Origin: an uncultured Lachnospiraceae bacterium | Lineage (GTDB): Bacteria; Bacillota; Clostridia; Lachnospirales; Lachnospiraceae | Length of the DNA: 64,000 nt | Reading direction: 5' to 3' | Assembly (NCBI GenBank): GCA_902792005.1 | Contig: CADAXW010000003.1 | Coordinates: forward strand, 1 to 64,000 | In this document: in pieces, positions 56,786 to 64,000 of the stretch | Position numbering within the stretch: position 1 is the first letter of the stretch | Layout: each line of letters begins with the position of its first letter | Notes under the pieces: model-generated | The model's input: only the letters and a program-made list of their open reading frames with translations | Databases searched by the model: none | What the model was told of the DNA's origin: nothing | Program-made: the position numbers and the translations under genes

Positions 56786-57610
56786 TTGAAGAAGAGAATG
56801 TGTGTATTGCTTTTAATTCTGTCGCTAGTGATCAGCTCCTCTGTATTTGCGGCAGGGCAGAAGAAGGGCGTGTGGAAGCATAATAAAAAGGGCTGGTGGT
56901 ATGAGTATTCGGACGGCTCCTATGCAAAGAGCCAGTGGCTGAAGATCGATGGATCCAAGTACTATTTCAATGCTGCCGGATATCGCGTGACTGGCTGGAA
57001 GACCATCAACAAGAAGAAATACCGCTTCAATGCGAAGGGTATCATGCAGACCGGTTGGAAGACCATAGATGGTAAGAAGTACTATTTCAATGCCCAGGGG
57101 GTATTAAATACAAAGAAAACCCTGAAGATTAAGGGGAAGGTATATCACTTCAACAAGGACTGTTCCCTGCATACGAAGCATAGCTACAAGCTTGTGTCCA
57201 AGAAGGAAGCCACATGCACAAAGAAGGGGAAGAAGACCTATAAGTGCAGTTGTGGTGATACCTATACAAAAACGATAAAGGCTACTGGTCATAAGTTTGG
57301 CAAAGAATGGTCTTATGATGATATTATACAGGAACAGGTAATTGAAACTGTTCCATGGTATATAGGTTATAATGGTTATGATTTTAATGCGCATGGATAT
57401 ACAACTAAAAAACAAGTACAAGATAAAATAATTTTTGATCTTGAAAATAATATTTCAGAAGCTGATGGCGGCTGTGGTTGTTTTGGTTATACTCGTACTT
57501 GGAAATATATCGTAGTTACTCCATACAAGTATAAGACTACATATAAACATGCATGTAAAAATTGTGGATATGAAGAAGTTACAAAGACAAAAATATATAC
57601 AAGTAAATGA
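56786..57610 (+). CDS. Secreted protein with choline/cell-wall-binding-type repeats
   Basis: Predicted surface protein of 274 residues, start TTG with AAGGAGG 8 nt upstream. A signal peptide (about 1-23, ending VFAAG) is followed by three to four cell-wall-binding repeats (about 30-125) of the WKxxxGKKYYFNAxG type. Next come Cys-rich blocks, one of the ATCTKKGKKTYKCSCG type followed by ATGHK, and a C-terminal region with CGC and CKNCG. No enzyme domain is seen. From about 57290 the DNA becomes strongly AT-rich, unlike the first half and the neighbours, suggesting a joined-on 3' segment. Confidence 0.85.
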   Translation: MKKRMCVLLLILSLVISSSVFAAGQKKGVWKHNKKGWWYEYSDGSYAKSQWLKIDGSKYYFNAAGYRVTGWKTINKKKYRFNAKGIMQTGWKTIDGKKYYFNAQGVLNTKKTLKIKGKVYHFNKDCSLHTKHSYKLVSKKEATCTKKGKKTYKCSCGDTYTKTIKATGHKFGKEWSYDDIIQEQVIETVPWYIGYNGYDFNAHGYTTKKQVQDKIIFDLENNISEADGGCGCFGYTRTWKYIVVTPYKYKTTYKHACKNCGYEEVTKTKIYTSK

Positions 57611-57647
57611 TCTGAAAGGCATAATATTCACCTGAGGGGAAGGAACG

Positions 57648-58490
57648 ATGAAGGTAACTTACTTTGGAACAGCTACACTGCTGTTTGATGACGGGAAGGA
57701 CCAGATCCTGTTCGACTGTCATTTTACCAGACCGTCATTAGGAAAGTATGTGTGTGGGGCTAAGGTTACCACGGATGAGAAAATGGTGGACAGGCTCTTT
57801 AAGGTTCATCATGTGGATCGCCTTCGGGCCATCGTGGTATCGCATTCACATTTTGATCATGTGATGGATGCACCCTATGCTGCGAAAAAGACAGGTGCAG
57901 TACTTTATGGCAGCAGCTCCGTGATCAATGTGGGACGTGGCGGAAGTCTTCCGGAGGAGCAGATGGTGGAGTATGTGGACGGGACTGAATTCTCCGTGGT
58001 AGATTTTAAGATCCGTGTGATGAAATCACTGCACTCAAAACCGACGATCCTGAATAATGATCTCGGAGAACTGATCGAGAAGCCTCTTCCGCAGCCGGCC
58101 GGACTGCGTGAATATAAGGAAGGTGGCTCCTATGATTTCTATATCGAGCATCCGGAGAAGCGGATCCTGATCCGTCCCAGCTTTAACTATATCGAACATC
58201 AGCTGGACGGAATTCAGGCAGATGTGCTCTTCCTGGGCGTTGCCGGACTTGGGAAGGCGGATCGGGATACGGAGAAAAAGTTCTTCAGCGAGACGGTGAA
58301 GAAGGTGAAGCCGAAGCTGGTGATCCCGGTTCACTGGGACAATTTCTTTTCAAGCCTTGGCAAACCGGCGACAGGTATGCCTGCGCTGATCGAGAAGACG
58401 GAGCTGTCCTTCTTTCGCGTAGCAAAATACTGTGAGAAGCATCAGATTGACTTTGTGGTTCAGATACCCAGGACGTCGATGCATATTTAG
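57648..58490 (+). CDS. MBL-fold metallohydrolase
   Basis: 280-residue metallo-beta-lactamase-fold protein with HSHFDH (HxHxDH) near residue 68 and a late histidine in PVHWDNF. Substrate unknown; the layout resembles the UlaG/lactonase-like group. AGGGGAAGG precedes the ATG. The ProX-like gene follows 31 bp after the stop, likely in the same transcript. Confidence 0.82.
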   Translation: MKVTYFGTATLLFDDGKDQILFDCHFTRPSLGKYVCGAKVTTDEKMVDRLFKVHHVDRLRAIVVSHSHFDHVMDAPYAAKKTGAVLYGSSSVINVGRGGSLPEEQMVEYVDGTEFSVVDFKIRVMKSLHSKPTILNNDLGELIEKPLPQPAGLREYKEGGSYDFYIEHPEKRILIRPSFNYIEHQLDGIQADVLFLGVAGLGKADRDTEKKFFSETVKKVKPKLVIPVHWDNFFSSLGKPATGMPALIEKTELSFFRVAKYCEKHQIDFVVQIPRTSMHI

Positions 58491-58521
58491 ACAGAGAACA
58501 AGAGTAGAAGAGGTACGGAAA

Positions 58522-59067
58522 ATGGAGTTATTTCAGGGCCGTCCGGCGTCGGTGGAAGGGCGCCTGCCCAGGGAGATCAGGACCTACGACTTTCTGGATG
58601 AGCTGGGGATCAAATATGAGAGGACGGATCATGAGGCCGCGGATAACATGGAAGCGTGTTACGAGATCGATAAGGTTCTGGGTGTTGTGATCTGCAAGAA
58701 TCTCTTTCTCTGCAACCGTCAGAAGACGAAGTTTTATCTTCTTATGATGCCGGGGGAGAAGAAGTTTAAGACAAAGGAACTGTCGGCGCAGATCAACTCG
58801 GCCAGACTGTCCTTTGCGGATGCGGAGGATATGTTAAAGTATCTGGACATCGAGCCGGGCGCGGTCAGCATCATGGGACTTATGAATGACAAGGCCTGCG
58901 AGGTTCAGCTGCTTATCGACGAAGATGTGCTGAAGGATGATTATGTGGGATGTCATCCCTGTGTCTGCACCTCCAGCCTGAAGCTGAAGACGGAGGACCT
59001 GATGTGGCGCTTCCTGCCGGCCACCGGACATGAGGCGCTGGTGGTACATTTGGTGGGAGAGGACTGA
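58522..59067 (+). CDS. YbaK/ProX-type aminoacyl-tRNA editing protein
   Basis: Trans-editing deacylase of 181 residues that probably removes wrong amino acids from tRNA-Pro (ProX-like). The fold signature includes the lysine in VVICKNLFLC near residue 56 and a C-terminal GCHPCVCTSSLKLK block typical of ProX. ATG 58522 has AGAGG/GGAA upstream; the frame's earlier start overlaps the MBL gene and is rejected. It sits between an MBL protein and glpK. Confidence 0.87.
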   Translation: MELFQGRPASVEGRLPREIRTYDFLDELGIKYERTDHEAADNMEACYEIDKVLGVVICKNLFLCNRQKTKFYLLMMPGEKKFKTKELSAQINSARLSFADAEDMLKYLDIEPGAVSIMGLMNDKACEVQLLIDEDVLKDDYVGCHPCVCTSSLKLKTEDLMWRFLPATGHEALVVHLVGED

Positions 59068-59107
59068 TCAACGGTCCGGATAATGACGACAGAGCGATAG
59101 GGGGTAA

Positions 59108-60604
<1,497 letters not shown>

Positions 60605-60611
60605 GCCATGC

Positions 60612-60671
60612 ACATCAGAAGAAAAGGCAGCGCGGGAGCTTGCTCCCAGGCGCTGCCTTTTCTTCTGATGT
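60612..60671. terminator. glpK terminator with 22-bp stem
   Basis: 60612-60633 pairs perfectly with 60650-60671 (22 bp: ACATCAGAAGAAAAGGCAGC... and its complement), and the loop holds a GGGAGC/GCTCCC inner stem. A-rich and T-rich tracts inside the stem would allow termination in either direction. Confidence 0.88.
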
Positions 60672-60695
60672 ATACGGCGAACGCCGTCCCGCGAT

Positions 60696-60774
60696 GCGAG
60701 CGAAGCGAGAGGAGCGGGCGCATGGCGAAGCATGCGAGACACGAGCGAAGCGAGAGGCGCGGGAGCATGGCGAA
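60696..60774. repeat. Two GC-rich 34-bp direct repeats, 45 bp apart
   Basis: 60696-60729 and 60741-60774 share CGAGCGAAGCGAGAGG, GCGGG and GCATGGCGAA with three differences. They lie between the glpK terminator and the very AT-rich gdhA promoter region. No gene fits here: the frames are short and without ribosome binding sites. The rest of the 358-bp gap (60605-60962) holds only the terminator and promoter described. Confidence 0.7.
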
Positions 60775-60863
60775 TAGGTGCGGTACATTTCTTTGAAAAA
60801 TAAAGCAAAATTGAAATTCAACTAAAAAATACAAAAAAAATATTAAAATACTTAATTTTCTTA

Positions 60864-60892
60864 TTTACAGATTGCCCATATTCATGTATAAT
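60864..60892 (+). promoter_or_regulatory. gdhA promoter
   Basis: TTTACA (60864-60869), 17 bp, perfect TATAAT (60887-60892), in an AT-rich stretch. Confidence 0.78.
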
Positions 60893-60947
60893 TTTTTCAG
60901 TTTTGCGGAAACGGGATAAAAGTTTCAGCAGATAAAAAAATATATGA

Positions 60948-62309
<1,362 letters not shown>

Positions 62310-62331
62310 TTGAGAATTCAGATTGAATCAG

Positions 62332-62360
62332 GGGTGCGGCAGTTTTGCCGCACCCTTTTT
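62332..62360 (+). terminator. gdhA terminator
   Basis: GGGTGCGGCA (62332-62341), loop GTTT, TGCCGCACCC (62346-62355), then T5. Confidence 0.93.
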
Positions 62361-62461
62361 ATGTGCGTTATGAGCATTTCCCTTTTGAGTCGATTTTTGG
62401 TATAATGGGGCAGTGAGATTCGATCATTATGATGCTATCAGGAAAAATGGGAGGAAGAGAG

Positions 62462-63244
62462 TTGAGTAAATCAGTGACAGGCGAGAAGCCTCTGGGACTG
62501 CGCATCGGAGAGAGCGTGTTCTGTGTGGGTTATCTCATTACTATGATGATCCTGGGCTTTGTTTTTCTTACAAAGGCCATCAAAGGGTTTTCCAATTCGG
62601 ATCTTCGGGCGGACTATTATCTTTATACATCCCTTGCAGCGCTGACGCTGGTGCTTGGTGATGCATTTCATCTGATCCCCCGGATCGTGCAGAATGTAAG
62701 AGGAGAACGGGAAAAGGACGCATTTGCCCTGGGACTGGGCAATCTGATCTCGTCCATTACCATGACCATCACCTATATATTTTTATTTTTGGCGGTACAT
62801 TTTGCAACATATCCCTTCTATAGCACAGAGGAGACCTTCATGGCGGAGGGCTTCCGTCAGGTGATCCTGATCCTGCTGCTTGTGCTTGCGACGGTAAGGG
62901 TGGTGCTTTGCATCTTTCCGCAGAACCGCTGGTTTGACGGGGTGGGAGATCAGCGCTGGGCCCTCCTTCGAAATGTACCGTTTACGGCCATGGGGATCGT
63001 TACCGTGGTCTATCTCGTCCGATTCTACATGTCCGGTGTGGACATGGCGAACGGGGAAGGACTCTTCTTCAGCTTCCTTCCTTATTCAAGATTTTTGATG
63101 ATGGCGATCCTGGTGGTGGTGAGCTTCCTTTGCTATCTGCCTGTGGTTCTGGCAGGAAAGAAGAAGCCCAAGCTGGGAATGCTGATGATACCGAAGACTA
63201 TTTGCTATATTTGGCTGATATGCCTGTTTTTTGACCTGACATGA
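62462..63244 (+). CDS. Polytopic membrane protein of unknown function
   Basis: Not recognised. It is a hydrophobic protein of about 260 residues with seven predicted helices and few charged loops. It starts most likely at TTG 62462, since GGGAGG lies 7 or so nt upstream; ATG 62429 in frame has a poorer site. A TATAAT at 62400-62405 is a possible -10. The last codons overlap the start of the YgjP-like gene (ATGA at 63241-63244), so the two are coupled in translation. Residues such as LGDAFHLIPRI may be useful for family searches. Confidence 0.7.
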   Translation: MSKSVTGEKPLGLRIGESVFCVGYLITMMILGFVFLTKAIKGFSNSDLRADYYLYTSLAALTLVLGDAFHLIPRIVQNVRGEREKDAFALGLGNLISSITMTITYIFLFLAVHFATYPFYSTEETFMAEGFRQVILILLLVLATVRVVLCIFPQNRWFDGVGDQRWALLRNVPFTAMGIVTVVYLVRFYMSGVDMANGEGLFFSFLPYSRFLMMAILVVVSFLCYLPVVLAGKKKPKLGMLMIPKTICYIWLICLFFDLT

Positions 63245-63801
63245 CAGAGATTAAATACAAACTGATCCGATCCAGACGACGAACCATCGGGCTGGAAGTT
63301 CGTACCGAGGGTGTGATCGTTCGCGCGCCGCTCCATACGCCCATGGCGGAGATAGAGGACTTCATGCGGCGGAATGCGGAATGGATCCGGAAGCATGACG
63401 AAAAGGCGGAGAAAAGAAGAAAAGAGCAGGCGGAGCTGGAGCCCCTCACCATGGAGGAGATCCGCGCCATAGCCGAGAAGGCTTCGAAGGTGATACCGGA
63501 GCGTGTGAGATACTATGCGCCCCTGATCGGCGTGACCTACGGCCGCATCACCATACGGAATCAGCGCTCGAAATGGGGCAGCTGTTCGGCAAAGGGCAAC
63601 CTGAACTTCAACTGCCTGCTGATGCTGGCACCGCCGGAGGTGCTGGACAGCGTCGTGGTCCACGAGCTGTGCCACCGAAAGTATATGGACCATTCCAAGG
63701 ACTTTTATGCAGAGGTGCTGCGGGTATTCCCCGAATACCGGAAGTGGGACCGCTGGCTGAAGGAAGAAGGACATCTCATCCTCAGCAGGATGAAAGTGTG
63801 A
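63241..63801 (+). CDS. YgjP/DUF45-type zinc metallopeptidase
   Basis: 186-residue predicted cytoplasmic metalloprotease. The zinc motif HELCH is in VVHELCHRKYMDHSKDFY (HExxH with a downstream histidine and acidic residue), and the preceding RSKWGSCSAKGNLNFN block is the family signature. It overlaps the membrane protein gene by 4 bp. The stop codon (63799-63801) lies within the left arm of a 76-bp palindrome. The biological substrate of this family is unknown. Confidence 0.88.
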   Translation: MTEIKYKLIRSRRRTIGLEVRTEGVIVRAPLHTPMAEIEDFMRRNAEWIRKHDEKAEKRRKEQAELEPLTMEEIRAIAEKASKVIPERVRYYAPLIGVTYGRITIRNQRSKWGSCSAKGNLNFNCLLMLAPPEVLDSVVVHELCHRKYMDHSKDFYAEVLRVFPEYRKWDRWLKEEGHLILSRMKV

Positions 63802-63872
63802 CAAAGGGGACAGTCCCCATTGTCACGTTTTCCCGGGAAAACGTGACAAGAGGGACTGTCCCCTTTGTCACA
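63797..63872. repeat. 76-bp nested palindrome
   Basis: Arms 63797-63834 and 63835-63872 (38 bp each) are complementary except for two adjacent positions. Each arm is itself palindromic: GTGACAA-A-GGGGA ... TCCCC-A-TTGTCAC. The centre reads TTTTCCCGGGAAAA. It could form a cruciform or act as a terminator in both directions. It looks like a REP-type dispersed palindrome. The GGGGACAG core recurs at 56151-56190. Confidence 0.85.
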
Positions 63873-63882
63873 CCCTTCGCCG

Positions 63883-64000
63883 TCAGCGGCTGATGGGTAT
63901 CAGGTAGATCTTTACGATGGGATCATCCATTCGGATGTTGGTTACGGCGTTTTTGATGTCCCAGTTCTGCTGCCAGAACTTATCCTCGGAGGAGGTGTCT
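63883..64000 (-). CDS. 3' end of an unidentified gene (partial)
   Basis: On the minus strand an open frame enters from the window edge and ends at TGA (plus 63883-63885), coding at least 38 residues that finish DPIVKIYLIPISR. The reading is clean and ends beside the palindrome, which would serve as its terminator. Too little is present to name a family. Confidence 0.5.
   Translation of the reverse strand, partial: DTSSEDKFWQQNWDIKNAVTNIRMDDPIVKIYLIPISR

Noticed and set aside
50893..58490. Beta-lactamase activity for the two MBL-fold proteins
   Set aside because: No signal peptide, and motifs fit UlaG-like enzymes, not antibiotic-degrading lactamases.

Overview
The window looks like chromosomal DNA of an anaerobic Firmicute of class Clostridia, most like a Lachnospiraceae member. 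The reasons are Gram-positive style AGGAGG ribosome binding sites with many GTG/TTG starts, TTGACA-17-TATAAT type promoters, a Firmicutes-type L10 leader in front of rplJ, the gene order rplJL-rpoBC-rpsL-rpsG-fusA-tuf, and anaerobic enzymes (indolepyruvate:ferredoxin oxidoreductase, a flavodiiron protein). I cannot name a species. No phage, insertion sequence, tRNA, rRNA or CRISPR array was found.

Layout: (1) 1-4900, arginine synthesis: argG on the minus strand, divergent from argCJB, with three ArgR-like boxes between them. (2) 4900-8250, a ComEA-like DNA-uptake lipoprotein, an orphan OmpR-type response regulator, and an unusual fusion of a catalytically dead alpha/beta-hydrolase with an LCM-type methyltransferase. 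(3) 8280-14900, iorAB, an MMPL/RND transporter and an acyl-CoA ligase, consistent with aryl 2-oxoacid catabolism. (4) 15000-18450, a membrane-anchored GH25 muramidase, a GH13 alpha-amylase-type enzyme and a small membrane exporter-family protein. (5) 18600-32790, the ribosomal/RNA polymerase/elongation factor cluster. (6) 32860-33330, a noncoding tandem array with an exact 73-bp period, then a 9-bp minisatellite. (7) 33325-42840, a diguanylate cyclase, folP, HU, an EAL phosphodiesterase, asnB, a flavodiiron protein and a DegV protein. (8) 42900-45660, a lipase-like hydrolase, trpS and a small HD hydrolase. (9) 45690-50712, a metal homeostasis block: a ZnuCB-type importer pair, a lipoprotein, an ArsR/SmtB sensor with a complete alpha-5 metal site, an HMA metallochaperone and a CadA-type efflux ATPase. 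(10) 50890-56600, an MBL-fold protein, purC, a large triple-PAS/double-GGDEF/EAL protein, and a purE broken by an internal deletion. (11) 56780-64000, a cell-wall-repeat protein with an AT-rich 3' half, a second MBL protein, a YbaK/ProX editing protein, glpK, gdhA, a membrane protein, a YgjP-type metallopeptidase and the 3' end of an unknown gene.

Three c-di-GMP turnover proteins in 64 kb suggest a rich second-messenger network. Glutamate dehydrogenase, IOR and the acyl-CoA ligase fit amino-acid fermentation. The most unexplained element is the 73-bp-period array downstream of tuf (32865-33164): conserved hairpin-forming segments of about 53 bp alternate with variable segments of about 20 bp. 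A second theme is that several promoters sit inside or against intrinsic terminators (rpoC/rpsL, lipoprotein/arsR, MBL/purC). New transcripts would then lack part of the terminator stem, while read-through transcripts from upstream would carry all of it.
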